Below are positions 17,007-27,100 of a stretch of 64,000 nt of DNA, piece by piece. The stretch covers positions 23,097-87,096 of the forward strand of contig NZ_LVHI01000016.1 in NCBI RefSeq assembly GCF_001645385.1. The letters are read 5' to 3'. The position numbers were made by a program, and so were the translations under genes. The notes below the pieces were generated by a model. It was not told the DNA's origin and did not search any database. It saw only the letters and a list, made by a program, of their open reading frames with translations. The DNA is from Rhodococcoides kyotonense (GTDB lineage: Bacteria > Actinomycetota > Actinomycetes > Mycobacteriales > Mycobacteriaceae). Position 1 is the first letter of the stretch. Each line of letters starts with the position of its first letter.

Positions 17007-17842
17007 GGCTCCACCAGGGGCCTGTAGGCGTCGGGTCTGCGATCGCGGTAGAAAGCCCAGCGGTCACGCACGACCTTGATCAGATCCATGTCGAGGTCAC
17101 GGACGAGGAGTTCGGGCTCGGTGTCCGACGCGACCTCTCCGACGAACGCGCCCTCGGGGTCGACGAAATAGCTGGTGCCGTAGAAGTCGTCGTCGCCGAA
17201 TTCCGCTTCGACGCCGACGCGATTGATCGCACCGACGTAATACTCGTTGGCGACCGCGGAGGCAGGCTGCTCCAGCTTCCACAGGTAGTTCGACAGACCA
17301 CGGGACGTCGCCGACGGGTTGAACACGATCTCCGCGCCTGCCAGGCCGAGAGCACGCCATCCTTCGGGGAAATGCCGGTCGTAGCAGATGTAGACGCCGA
17401 CGCGACCGACCGCGGTGTCGAAGACCGGCCACCCGACATTGCCCGGGCGGAAGTAGAACTTCTCCCAGAAGCCGCGCACGTGCGGAATGTGGTGCTTGCG
17501 ATACTTGCCGAGGTATCGGCCGTCGGCGTCGACGACGGCAGCGGTGTTGTACAGAACGCCGGGCATCTCCTGCTCGTACACCGGCAGGATCATGACGATG
17601 CCGAGTTCTTCTGCCAGCGCGGCGAACCTGTCCACGGTGGGACCGGGTACGGATTCGGCGTAGTCGTAGAACGACGCATCCTGCAACTGACAGAAGTACG
17701 GGCCGTAGAACAATTCCTGGAAACAGATGACCTTCGCGCCTTGCTCGGCGGCGCTTCTGGCGTAGTCCTCGTGCGCCTTGATCATCGTTTCTTTGTCGCC
17801 TGTCCAGGTGGTCTGGACCAAGGCCGCTCGAACCGTCGACAT
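17003..17842 (-). CDS. Beta-ureidopropionase / N-carbamoyl amino-acid hydrolase (nitrilase family)
   Basis: A 279-aa nitrilase-superfamily amidase. Catalytic triad in order: Glu in FQELFYGPYF (about residue 42), Lys in KYRKHHIPH (about 115), Cys in VYICYDRHFPEGWR (about 152). It hydrolyses N-carbamoyl-beta-alanine or N-carbamoyl amino acids to amino acid, CO2 and ammonia. I start at ATG 17842 (MSTVRAALVQ); GTG 17851 adds three residues. First gene of the three-gene pyrimidine/hydantoin operon. Confidence 0.92.
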   Translation of the reverse strand: MSTVRAALVQTTWTGDKETMIKAHEDYARSAAEQGAKVICFQELFYGPYFCQLQDASFYDYAESVPGPTVDRFAALAEELGIVMILPVYEQEMPGVLYNTAAVVDADGRYLGKYRKHHIPHVRGFWEKFYFRPGNVGWPVFDTAVGRVGVYICYDRHFPEGWRALGLAGAEIVFNPSATSRGLSNYLWKLEQPASAVANEYYVGAINRVGVEAEFGDDDFYGTSYFVDPEGAFVGEVASDTEPELLVRDLDMDLIKVVRDRWAFYRDRRPDAYRPLVEP

Positions 17843-17951
17843 ATGCGTCACTCCATCCTCGGCTGGCTGGCCTCCTCAACATAAACACTCGGCGGGATGC
17901 GTGTCGGTGCAATCGTGTTACAACATGGCCCGGTTGGTTTCAGCTCTGTAA

Positions 17952-19472
17952 CTAGCGGCTCTGCGTCGGCAACAGCGCCCTGACGGCCTCGATCGTGTCG
18001 GCTTCGGCGTGCGTCTTGTCGGGCCGGTAGCGCAACACCCGCGCGAACCTGAGCGCGACGCCGCCGGGATAGCGCGTGCTGACCTGAACACCGTCGAGCT
18101 CGATCTCGACGATCAGGTCGGGTTCGAGGTACACGGTGTGGTCGTCGCGGCTGCGTTCGTGCTTCGGAAACTCGTCGGTCTGCCACTGCAGCAACGCGTC
18201 GGTGAGACCCTTGAACGTCTTGCCGACCATGATCGGCGGGCCACCGTCGGGGTCCCGCGCACCGAGGTGAAGGTTCGACAGCCAGCCCGTCCGCCTGCCG
18301 TACCCCCACTCCGCACCGAGGACGACGAGGTCGAGCGTGTGCTCGGGTTTGACCTTCTGCCAGGTTCTGCCGCGCCTGCCCGCCGCGTACGACGAGGACA
18401 AGGCCTTCACCATGACACCCTCGTGTCCTGCGTCGAGGGCTGCGTCGAAATGCGCTGCGGCAGACTCGGCGTCGGGGCGAAGCAGTGCCGGTATCCGATG
18501 CTGCGGCGCGACGCGGTCCAGGGCGTCGAGCCTGCGTTCGAGGGGCTCGTCGAGCAGGTCGACGCCATCGAGGTGGATGCAGTCGAAGAAGTACGGATGC
18601 AGCAGGAGGTCGTGTGCGCTGTCGGCCCCGAATCTGCTCATCGTCTCCTGGAACGGCCTCGGTCGCCCGCTGTCCGTCAGTGCCAGCGTCTCTCCGTCGA
18701 GAACCACACTGGTACAGGGCAATTCACGAATCAGTTCGACGAGTTCCGGGACGCCGGACGTGATCTCCCGCAGCGTCCGTGTGTAGACGTGCACCTCGTC
18801 ACCCGATCGGTGCACCTGGATTCGGGCGCCGTCGAGTTTGTATTCGACGCTCACATCGCCGCCGAACTCGGTCCACGCCCCCGCCAGCGTTTCGGCGGGC
18901 GACGCGAGCATCGGGCGAATCGGTCTGCCGACCGTCAGGACGAACTCGGCGAGCGCCTGCTCGCCGCCCGACAACGCGGCGGTTGCCGTCACCGACAGAC
19001 GGCCGGACAGCATGAACGCGCGTCGGACGGGTTCGAGCGGCAACCCTGCAGCCTTCGCGATGGCGTCGGTCATGACGCCTTCCAGTGCGCCCTGGCGTAG
19101 TTCGCCCGTCATCAACCGGACGAGGAAGTCCCGCTCGCCCCGGGTGGACCGGCCGAACAATTCTGCGAGCAGGTCTCGGCGTCGTTTCGTCGAACCGGAA
19201 CCCGAGGTCGACGCCACCGCACCGATCGCGTCGTCGACTTCGGCGATCGTGAGCACCGGCTGCTCGACGGGATCGGCCTCGATGTCCGACAGTGTGCGCC
19301 AGCCGATACCGATGCGGCCCTGCGTCATCTCACCGGACAGCCACGCGACGACGGTCTCGACCTCGTCGGGTCGGAGATCGGCCAGCAGCGTCTGCAATGC
19401 CTCGGTCTTCGCCTTGCGCGACCGCGTTGCACCCACTGCCACGGACGTGTCGACGATTCGTGTGAACAGCAC
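17952..19472 (-). CDS. ligB: ATP-dependent DNA ligase, LigB type
   Basis: A 506-aa ligase. The adenylation site EYKLDGARIQVHR near residue 210 contains the nucleotidyl-accepting Lys; VVLDGETLAL, EGVMVKALSS and WQKVKPEH are motifs IIIa/IV/V. The N-terminal helical DNA-binding domain (residues 1-190) and size match mycobacterial LigB. It seals nicks using ATP and is a non-essential repair ligase beside NAD-dependent LigA in these bacteria. It stands alone, not in a Ku/LigD cluster. Confidence 0.93.
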   Translation of the reverse strand: MLFTRIVDTSVAVGATRSRKAKTEALQTLLADLRPDEVETVVAWLSGEMTQGRIGIGWRTLSDIEADPVEQPVLTIAEVDDAIGAVASTSGSGSTKRRRDLLAELFGRSTRGERDFLVRLMTGELRQGALEGVMTDAIAKAAGLPLEPVRRAFMLSGRLSVTATAALSGGEQALAEFVLTVGRPIRPMLASPAETLAGAWTEFGGDVSVEYKLDGARIQVHRSGDEVHVYTRTLREITSGVPELVELIRELPCTSVVLDGETLALTDSGRPRPFQETMSRFGADSAHDLLLHPYFFDCIHLDGVDLLDEPLERRLDALDRVAPQHRIPALLRPDAESAAAHFDAALDAGHEGVMVKALSSSYAAGRRGRTWQKVKPEHTLDLVVLGAEWGYGRRTGWLSNLHLGARDPDGGPPIMVGKTFKGLTDALLQWQTDEFPKHERSRDDHTVYLEPDLIVEIELDGVQVSTRYPGGVALRFARVLRYRPDKTHAEADTIEAVRALLPTQSR

Positions 19473-19524
19473 GCTCTGAACGTAACCCGAACCACCGACA
19501 GCTAACCGCGAGTTTCGGAGGAGC

Positions 19525-21084
19525 TCAGCTGAAGCCGAGAACCTTGTCGCCCCATGCGGCTCGCATGGCGCTGTCCGGGTCGTCGACGAGCTGGTCCTGC
19601 GAGTCGATCACCAGCGTCGACCACGTGGGTTCGGTGTACGGCGCCCAGTGCTTGGCTCCGTCGAGTGTGGCGGGTACTCCGTGACGCGCGAACGCGACCC
19701 ACCGCTTCATGATTCGCGCCGACACCGCCGTCGCCGACTTCCGGCCACCGAGCCAGAACGTCGGATCGCGATTGAGAGTCCCGAAATTGCCGAAGACGTA
19801 CGGCAATTCGGTGGCATGTCCGGCCCCGATGCGCGCAGCTCTGAGCATCGGGGTCGCATGATCGAAGCGGTACATCCAGACCGGAGCGTGGCGGCTGTGC
19901 GCGTCGGCGATCCACAGGCTCGGCATGCGGAACCCGGCATCTCGCGACATCGCCAGTGCCCCGGCAGGTTTGGATCTGTCGGGATAGGCGGACATGATCT
20001 CGGCGACGCGAAACGCAGGGAGATCGGCATGGTCGTTGGCGATGGCACGGAACATCTCCGAGACCGTGTCGGACGTGACCGGCATCAACGGTGACTTCAT
20101 CAACCGGAAGATCGAGGCTTCGTCGTGATTGGTGCCGATGATCAACGGAATTCGATGAGCGTGGCCCTTCTGGAAGGCAGCCACCGGATAGCGAGGAACG
20201 ACATCGCCGTCGACGACGGGTGCGAGCCCCAGGGTGCCGGGCGACCGCGTCGGAATCTCGTAGCAAAGAGTGTCCCCCGCTGCGACGAGCTTCCTGAAGT
20301 CCATCGACAACAGCTCGTCGATGCGATCCGGGGTGACGTCGATCAGCTCGAGGAACCGGGATGCGACGACAGCGGCGCGTTCGGGGCCGTACACCGACGT
20401 CGAGGGCGCACTCTGCACGATGGCCTGCGAGAACAGTCCGTCCGCCTTCGGCGACGTCATCAGCGTCGTGATCGACGCGCCGCCGGACGATTCGCCGAAC
20501 ACCGTGACCCGTTCCGGGTCTCCGCCGAACGCCGCGATGCACTGCTGCACCCATTCGAGCGCGGCGATCTGATCCCGCAGTCCGAGATTGGTCTCGAACA
20601 CCGCGTCCCTGGTCGTGAACGACGACAGGTCGAGGAATCCGAACGCGCCGAGCCGATAGTTGATCGTGACGACGACGAGATCGCCCAGTTCGGCGAGATT
20701 TCTGCCGTCGTACACGCTCTGCGCCGACGACCCGATCGAGTACGCGCCGCCGTGAATCCACACCATGACCGGTCGCGGTGCGCCGTCCGGCTCGGGGGCC
20801 CAGATGTTCAAGGACAGGCAGTCCTCGGACATCGGGATGGCCTGGTCGATGGGAACCGGACCGTTCCGGCTCTGGGGTGCGATCGCACCGAACGAACGGC
20901 ACTCGCGTGGTTCCGTCCACGGCTGCGGGGGGCGTGGTGCTCGAAAACGCAAGTGTCCCTCGGGAGCGGCCGCGTACGGAATGCCTTTCCATGCGAAGAC
21001 GTCGCCGTCGCGATACCCGATGGCCTCCCCGTACGCAGTGTCGACCGACCGCGTCGCCTCACCTGTGGTTTCGACCTCGATCAT
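19525..21084 (-). CDS. Type-B carboxylesterase/lipase
   Basis: A 519-aa alpha/beta hydrolase. The nucleophile motif is VFGESSGGAS near residue 195 (Ser), and the oxyanion segment VWIHGGAYSIGSS near residue 108 is classical. The late GAGHATELPYVFGN segment supplies the likely catalytic His. There is no signal peptide, so it is cytosolic. SEDCLSLNIWAP is the family signature near residue 86. The ester substrate is unknown. ATG 21084 is preceded by GGGAGG. Confidence 0.92.
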   Translation of the reverse strand: MIEVETTGEATRSVDTAYGEAIGYRDGDVFAWKGIPYAAAPEGHLRFRAPRPPQPWTEPRECRSFGAIAPQSRNGPVPIDQAIPMSEDCLSLNIWAPEPDGAPRPVMVWIHGGAYSIGSSAQSVYDGRNLAELGDLVVVTINYRLGAFGFLDLSSFTTRDAVFETNLGLRDQIAALEWVQQCIAAFGGDPERVTVFGESSGGASITTLMTSPKADGLFSQAIVQSAPSTSVYGPERAAVVASRFLELIDVTPDRIDELLSMDFRKLVAAGDTLCYEIPTRSPGTLGLAPVVDGDVVPRYPVAAFQKGHAHRIPLIIGTNHDEASIFRLMKSPLMPVTSDTVSEMFRAIANDHADLPAFRVAEIMSAYPDRSKPAGALAMSRDAGFRMPSLWIADAHSRHAPVWMYRFDHATPMLRAARIGAGHATELPYVFGNFGTLNRDPTFWLGGRKSATAVSARIMKRWVAFARHGVPATLDGAKHWAPYTEPTWSTLVIDSQDQLVDDPDSAMRAAWGDKVLGFS

Positions 21085-21154
21085 GACACCTCCCCTTTCT
21101 GGCCGACGCTCGCCAACGTACCAACTTCGTGAGACGTGACGACTTGTCTAAGCT

Positions 21155-21817
21155 GTGACGATGTATCGACGCCGGGCACTCGGTCGTTCCACCGCAGCCC
21201 TGTTTCTGCTGGTCCTCGCCGGATGCAGCTCCAGCGTCGACGGCAGCGCGACGGCTCCGCTCGCCACCGTCGACACGAATCCACCGTCGGTGATTCGAAC
21301 CACGCCTCCGTCGACGCCACCACCGGTCACGACGACGCAGGCACCGACCACCACGACCACGTCGTCGACCGCCCCGGCCACCACGTCGAAAGCCCCGCCG
21401 ACCGCCGATGCCTCCGCATACGAGGGGCAACCCGGCTTCTACTTCTTCACCAGCCCCAGCGGAAAGTTCGAGTGCGCGATCGTCGTCACCGAGACGTCGG
21501 TCGCAGGCTGTCATGGCGACTTCCCGCCGACGGCACCGCGCGTGGAGGGTAGCGGCGCACCGGGATCGACCGTCGCACCGAACACCGTCGAACTCACGGC
21601 GGGCTCACCCGCACGATTCCTCAGCTCGGGGGATCCGCGCTTCCACCGGTTCGACGGCACCGCACGCGCACTTGCCTACGGCGAGACTCTGGCCGTCCCT
21701 GGCAGCGGCGAGTCCAACGGCCTGTCGTGCCGCGTCGACGAGAAGGCCGGGGTCTCGTGCCGAGACCAGGTGGGCCACGGCTTCACGGTGTCCGATTCGG
21801 CGTTTCGACTCGAATGA
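21155..21817 (+). CDS. Hypothetical lipoprotein with Thr/Pro-rich linker
   Basis: A 220-aa exported lipoprotein: signal ALGRSTAALFLLVLAGCSS with lipobox Cys near residue 25, then a 60-residue Thr/Pro/Ala linker (residues 40-80), then a compact domain with four Cys (KFECAIV, VAGCHGD, GLSCRV, VSCRDQ) that could form two disulphides. The pattern YFFTSPSGKFECAI recurs in several actinobacterial cell-envelope proteins of unknown function. ATG 21161 is an alternative start. It is divergent from the esterase. Confidence 0.75.
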   Translation: MTMYRRRALGRSTAALFLLVLAGCSSSVDGSATAPLATVDTNPPSVIRTTPPSTPPPVTTTQAPTTTTTSSTAPATTSKAPPTADASAYEGQPGFYFFTSPSGKFECAIVVTETSVAGCHGDFPPTAPRVEGSGAPGSTVAPNTVELTAGSPARFLSSGDPRFHRFDGTARALAYGETLAVPGSGESNGLSCRVDEKAGVSCRDQVGHGFTVSDSAFRLE

Positions 21818-21956
21818 CCGCGCCGTTTCCGTCCTGACAGCGGTGTTTCGCACGGCAAACCATCGGGCATAAGACAGTCGGCGCGCCGAATCCGTCGCGC
21901 ATGTTTCGTCGCGGCCGAGAGCGCTGAGCTTCCCGACCGGGAAGGAGTGCGTCCCC

Positions 21957-23369
21957 ATGTCAGAGCAGCCGACCCGACCCGCCACGGGCAACCACAACGC
22001 CAAGGTCATCGGCGTGAGTGTGGCCGCAGCGGTCGGTGGTTTCCTGTTCGGCTTCGACAGCTCGGTCATCAACGGTGCTGTCGACGCCATCGAAGGACGA
22101 TTCTCGCTCGGATCGTTCACCACAGGCTTCGTCGTCGCCATCGCACTCGTGGGATGTGCCGTCGGCGCATGGTTCGCCGGCTCGCTCGCCGATCGGTGGG
22201 GACGCAAGAAGGTGATGGTCCTCGGATCGGCGCTGTTCACGATTTCGTCGCTCGGATCCGGCCTTGCGTTCAGCGTCCCCGACCTGATGCTGTGGCGCAT
22301 CCTCGGTGGCCTCGGGATCGGCATCGCATCCGTCATCGCTCCCGCGTACATCTCGGAGATCGCGCCGGCGAAATGGCGCGGCAGCCTCGCCTCGCTGCAG
22401 CAGCTCGCGATCACCGTCGGTATCTTCGCGGCCCTTCTGTCCGACGCGTTGCTTCAGGGCGCCGCGGACGGTGCGTCGAACGATCTGTGGTGGGGGCTGG
22501 AGGCGTGGCGGTGGATGTTCCTCGTCGGCGTCGTTCCCGCGCTGGTCTACGGCCTGTTGGCCGTCACCATTCCCGAATCGCCCCGGTTCCTCGTCGGCAA
22601 GCACCTCGACAAGGAAGCCGCCGAGATTCTCGCCAACATCACCGGTGAGCTGCATCCCGACGAGCGTGTCCACGAGATCCGGCTGACGCTGCGCAAGGAA
22701 GAACGGTCCTCCATCAGGGACATTCGCGGTCCGCGGTTCGGGCTCCAACCGATCGTCTGGGTCGGCATCATCATGGCCGTGCTGCAGCAGTTCGTCGGCA
22801 TCAACGCGATCTTCTACTACTCCACGACGCTGTGGAAGTCGGTCGGGTTCACCGAGGACCAGTCGTTCGTGACCTCCGTGATCACGTCGATCATCAACGT
22901 GACGATGACGTTCGTCGCCATACTGTTCGTCGACCGCATCGGTCGACGCAAGCTGCTGCTCGCCGGATCCACCGGAATGTTCGTCGGTCTGCTCATGGCC
23001 GCCGTCGCGTTCTCGCAGCAGATCGGCAGCGGCGACGACGTGTCACTCCCGAGCCCGTGGGGAGCCATCGCGCTCGTCGGTGCGAATCTGTTCGTCATCT
23101 TCTTCGCCGCCACCTGGGGTCCGATCATGTGGGTTCTGCTCGGCGAGATGTTCCCGAACCGGATGCGCGCAGTGGCCCTCGGCATCGGTACCGCGGCCAA
23201 CTGGACCGCGAATTTCGCTGTGACGCTGGCCTTTCCGCCGCTGACGCAGGCGGTCGGCCTGTGGGTGATCTACGGCTTCTTCGCGGTGATGGCTGCGGTG
23301 TCGTTCTTCTTCGTGAAATCCAAGATCCCCGAGACGAAGGGCATGGAGCTCGAGGAGATGCAAGCCTAG
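21957..23369 (+). CDS. Sugar porter, MFS (GlcP/XylE-like)
   Basis: A 470-aa 12-helix sugar:H+ symporter. Signatures: GGFLFGFDSSVINGA (helix 1), GSLADRWGRKKVMVLGS (motif A), RILGGLGIGIASVIAPAYISEIAPAKWRG (PESPR-like region, residues about 115-143), IPESPRFLVG near residue 203, and QQFVGINAIFYYS in helix 7. The QLS/QQ-x-x-G-I-N-A sugar-binding helix points to glucose or another hexose. ATG 21957 has GGAAGGAG upstream. It stands alone behind a 140-bp leader. Confidence 0.93.
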   Translation: MSEQPTRPATGNHNAKVIGVSVAAAVGGFLFGFDSSVINGAVDAIEGRFSLGSFTTGFVVAIALVGCAVGAWFAGSLADRWGRKKVMVLGSALFTISSLGSGLAFSVPDLMLWRILGGLGIGIASVIAPAYISEIAPAKWRGSLASLQQLAITVGIFAALLSDALLQGAADGASNDLWWGLEAWRWMFLVGVVPALVYGLLAVTIPESPRFLVGKHLDKEAAEILANITGELHPDERVHEIRLTLRKEERSSIRDIRGPRFGLQPIVWVGIIMAVLQQFVGINAIFYYSTTLWKSVGFTEDQSFVTSVITSIINVTMTFVAILFVDRIGRRKLLLAGSTGMFVGLLMAAVAFSQQIGSGDDVSLPSPWGAIALVGANLFVIFFAATWGPIMWVLLGEMFPNRMRAVALGIGTAANWTANFAVTLAFPPLTQAVGLWVIYGFFAVMAAVSFFFVKSKIPETKGMELEEMQA

Positions 23370-23395
23370 CGATCGGCTTCTGGGGTCGGGGCGGC

Positions 23396-24043
23396 TCAAC
23401 CCAACGCTTCGGCGATCGGGGTCGAGCCGTTGTCGAACTCGATGAACCGGCCGATGGTTCCTGGGTTTGCGATCGCAGCGACCACGGCGGCAGCGACGTC
23501 GTCGCGAGTGACGGAACCGCCTGTCGCCCCGGCTTCTTTCGTGTCGATCAACCCGGTGCCCTGGTCGAGAGTCAGCGCGCTCGGTCCGAGAATGGTCCAC
23601 TCGAGCGAGGTCGACTTCAGGTAGTCGTCCGCCTCCGCTTTCGCCTGCGCGTATGCGTGGAACGAATTCCCGGAATTCACACCGTGATCGAGACCTGCAC
23701 CGAAGTAGGACACCATGACGTAGCGCGAAATACCCGCACGCCCTGCAGCGTCCATCGACCGAATGGCAGCGTCACGATCCACCGCGTACGTCCGCTTCGA
23801 ATCGCCGCCTCCTGCACCGGCAGACCAGACGACGACGTCGTATCCCTCGATCAGCGCTGCGATCTTGGCGACGTCCAGGTACTCGATGTCGGCGACGATG
23901 GGCGTCGCACCCGCGTCGGCTACGTCACCGACGTGATCCGGGTTCCGCACGATGGCCCCGACCTCGTGACCGGCCCCCACGAGGAGCGGCGCCGCTCGAA
24001 GCGCCACCTTCCCATGACCTCCGAATACCACGACTCGCGACAT
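23396..24043 (-). CDS. NAD(P)-binding protein, atypical SDR (NmrA/YwnB-like)
   Basis: A 215-aa Rossmann protein. The N-terminal GGHGKVALRAAPLL loop is the atypical-SDR dinucleotide motif; VVVWSAGAGG near residue 70 and DRDAAIRSMDAAGRAGISRYVMVSYF near residue 90 match the NmrA/YwnB-type sugar-epimerase-like group. Catalytic Tyr/Lys are not in the standard spacing. I chose ATG 24043, with AAGGAG upstream, over an ATG 90 bases further out. The function is unknown, perhaps redox sensing or quinone reduction. Confidence 0.82.
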   Translation of the reverse strand: MSRVVVFGGHGKVALRAAPLLVGAGHEVGAIVRNPDHVGDVADAGATPIVADIEYLDVAKIAALIEGYDVVVWSAGAGGGDSKRTYAVDRDAAIRSMDAAGRAGISRYVMVSYFGAGLDHGVNSGNSFHAYAQAKAEADDYLKSTSLEWTILGPSALTLDQGTGLIDTKEAGATGGSVTRDDVAAAVVAAIANPGTIGRFIEFDNGSTPIAEALG

Positions 24044-24107
24044 GAACAGCTCCTTCGACGACGGACGGCACTGAAGTTCCACGGTACCCACCGCCACCGC
24101 GCGCCAA

Positions 24108-27100
24108 TCACGGGCGTCTGTCGGTTCCCCCATCGTGGAAACCGTTCACCGGCAATTCTTTCGACCCGTTCGATTCCGACGGTACGGTCCACATCTCGGG
24201 GCTGACGTCGGCGCCCCGTGCTGGTGCAGGGTCTCCGGCCCCCAGCCACCCGTTCCATGCCTCGGCCCGAATCTCGCCTACCGACGGGCGGCGATTCGGC
24301 AGCGGCCCGTCACCGAACAGTTCGTCCTGGGGAGGATCGAGATCGACGGGTGACCAGTCCGAGGCCGGGGTGGCAGCGTCGATCGAGACGGTGTTCGGTT
24401 CGATGCCCAGTGACGCCAACGTGGTCCACAGGCTGCTCATCGCGGCCTCCGGGTCGAGCCAGTACTCGGACTCGCGCACCCGCCAGAACGTCCACCCGCA
24501 CCGCTTGAGTTCCTGCTCGCGTTGCAGGTCGGCCGATCGGCGTTCCGGCGTCGCCACCACGACGTCGCCGTCGCACTCGACGGCGAGTCGTGCGGACCGC
24601 CCGGTCACGACGAGGTCGATACGTCGATTGTTGACGACGACACCCGGGTTGACGTGGAACCCGCGGTCACGGAGTTCGACGAACACCTGCTGCTCGAAGA
24701 TCGTGTCGAACTCGGAACGACGCGTGTCGGCGGTGACGCCCTCCGGCATCGGATCGGCGGGCGCCGGGGACGCCGACGCCATGTAGCTGAGCAACGAGTT
24801 CCGCAGGTCCGCTCGCTTGAGACGGTCCACCGTCACCGAATGGAAAAGCCACAGCTGGTCCTTGGCGCGCGACGCAGCCACGTTGAACCGTCGCTTGTAC
24901 TGATTCGCCGTCAGCGCCACGAAATTCTGCGTCGGCGCGACGACCATCGACAGCATGACCACGTTGCGCTCGTCGCCCTGGAAGTCCGGTGGCGTGCCGA
25001 TGCGCAGACGCCGGTCCTCCCACTGTTCGATGCCGATGCGTTTGATCAGTTCGTTCCTGATCTCGTCGACCTGGGACGTGCCCTGCAGAACGACGACGCC
25101 GAACGTCATGCCGTCGTACACCGGATCCGCGAGACATTTCACGATCTGGCCGACGATGGCGAGCGCTTCGGTTCGGTTGACGAGAGACGTCCCCGACCCG
25201 ACGGCCTCGGCATCGGGCACGAAGGTATGACGCAGCGGTGGAAGTCGATCCGCACCGAACTGCCGCACCGGAACGAGTGGGGAGTCGCCGTAGAACTGCT
25301 GCGACGACCAGTTGATGATCTCGGGCATCGAACGGAAATGCTCTCGCAGTCGGACGACCTGTCCGAAGCGCGTCCGCAGCATCGAGAACAGACTCGACCG
25401 TGGCGTGAGCGTCGCACGTACATGTTCGGGAAGGTCCGGTAGGTACGCGTCGAGACGAGTGAAGACGTCCTCGAGCGTCCCTGACTGCGGCACGTCGGCA
25501 GGTGCGCATTGCCGGTCGTCGCCGACGACGATGACCCGCGGCGCGAGGTAGAGCAGGAACAGGCTGGCGATGTCGGCCTGGCTCGCTTCGTCGACGATGA
25601 CGACGTCGAAGCTGTTCCGAATGGGAGGGATCGACGCCAGGACCTGCTGCAGCGGCATCACCCATGCGGGTACCGCGGTCTGCGCGTCGCCCATCGCCGA
25701 CCGCGCGGCACTTCGGAAGGTCTCGGCGTAGCGGCCCGCACCCGTTCCGATCGCGGAGACGTGTTCTCGATACGTTTGCAGCGCACGCACTTCCACGGCA
25801 GTCATGCGTTCGAGGCAGTCCCGCCAGGCCATCGCGGCCGCAAGCCGGCCGGTGAGGTAGCTCAGATCGGCGTCGGCGGCGTTCAGTTCCGCTTCGAGCT
25901 TCAGCTCCAGACCGGCCTCGTGTTGCTCGGTCACCCATTCGCGAGCCCGTCGCCACGCCCACGCCTTCGACATCTGCCAGCTGAGTTCGTCCCAGTCCGA
26001 ATTGCCTGCCGTGTCGACGACGAGTTCGTACAGTGCGGGCGCCGCCTCGGACAGCGTGGCTGCGAGCTCGTCCTGCTTCTGCTGATCCTCCTGCTCCAGG
26101 CATGCCGCGTTGTAGGCGACGACGGCCGCTGCGACGGCGTCCTCGTCCGCGTCGCCCAACGCCGAAACCAGAGCCGTCCCTTCCGGTGAGGGTCCGGAAT
26201 CGATCTGTGTCGCAAGCGAATACATTGCTCGATCGAGCTCCGCGCGGGCCACGTCGGCATCGATGCGCGTCGCGATGGCCCCAGCAGAACCGGCGAAGGC
26301 CGACGCGTCGTCGAGGCTCTTGATCCACGGCGCCGACGGCGACACCGCGTACAACCGCTCGACGAGGGCGTCTCGAGCATGCAGCACACCGGAGACGCGC
26401 GTCAGTTGACTGGTGACGAGCCCGAGGTCGTTGACCTGTCTCGAACGAGAACCCTCCGTGGACACCGAGATTCGCAGATCCGCCAGCAGGACGGCGGCAG
26501 TCGCAACGATGTGCAGCGCTCGAATGTGTTCGGCGACAAGACGTGCCGCAAGAGCAGTCGTCGGCGGCAGACCGTCGACGGAGGCCGTGATTCCCAGTTC
26601 TTCGACGGCCTTCTGTTGCGCGCTCCTGCGGAACCGGGACTTCCATTCGATTCCCGATTCGAGCGCCACGGCAAGGGATTCCATCGCGTGCAACGCCGCG
26701 GTGGTGGTCGTCGAACACTGCACGTCGTGGGCTCCGACGAAACGATCGGCCCGCGCGGCGGTGTCGACCATCGAGACGATGCCACTGACCCGCGACCACA
26801 GGTGGGCCGACTCACCGGACAACACCGAATCGGTCAGTTGCCGATAGACGGCGTCGAGTTCGGACACCTCTCGCACGCGCGCGTCCAATTCCTCACAGAG
26901 GCGCCTGATCTCGAACGCAGCAGCCGGATCGACCCCGCCGAGGAACTCGACAAGGTGCGTCGATTGCTCGGAACCCGTGGCCACGTGCGCGTTCGCGCGT
27001 TGGCACAGCGACCGCAGCTCGGCCGAGTTGGGCAGAACCGTGTCGAGGCGAGGCAGTGACTGGCGAGCTCGACGCGTGCGCCCGTCCGGGGCTGTCGCGA

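Noticed and set aside
17917..17952. GTTACA...TGTAAC as an operator for the hydantoinase operon
   Set aside because: Six-base arms 24 bases apart and overlapping the ligB stop; too weak to call without a regulator nearby.
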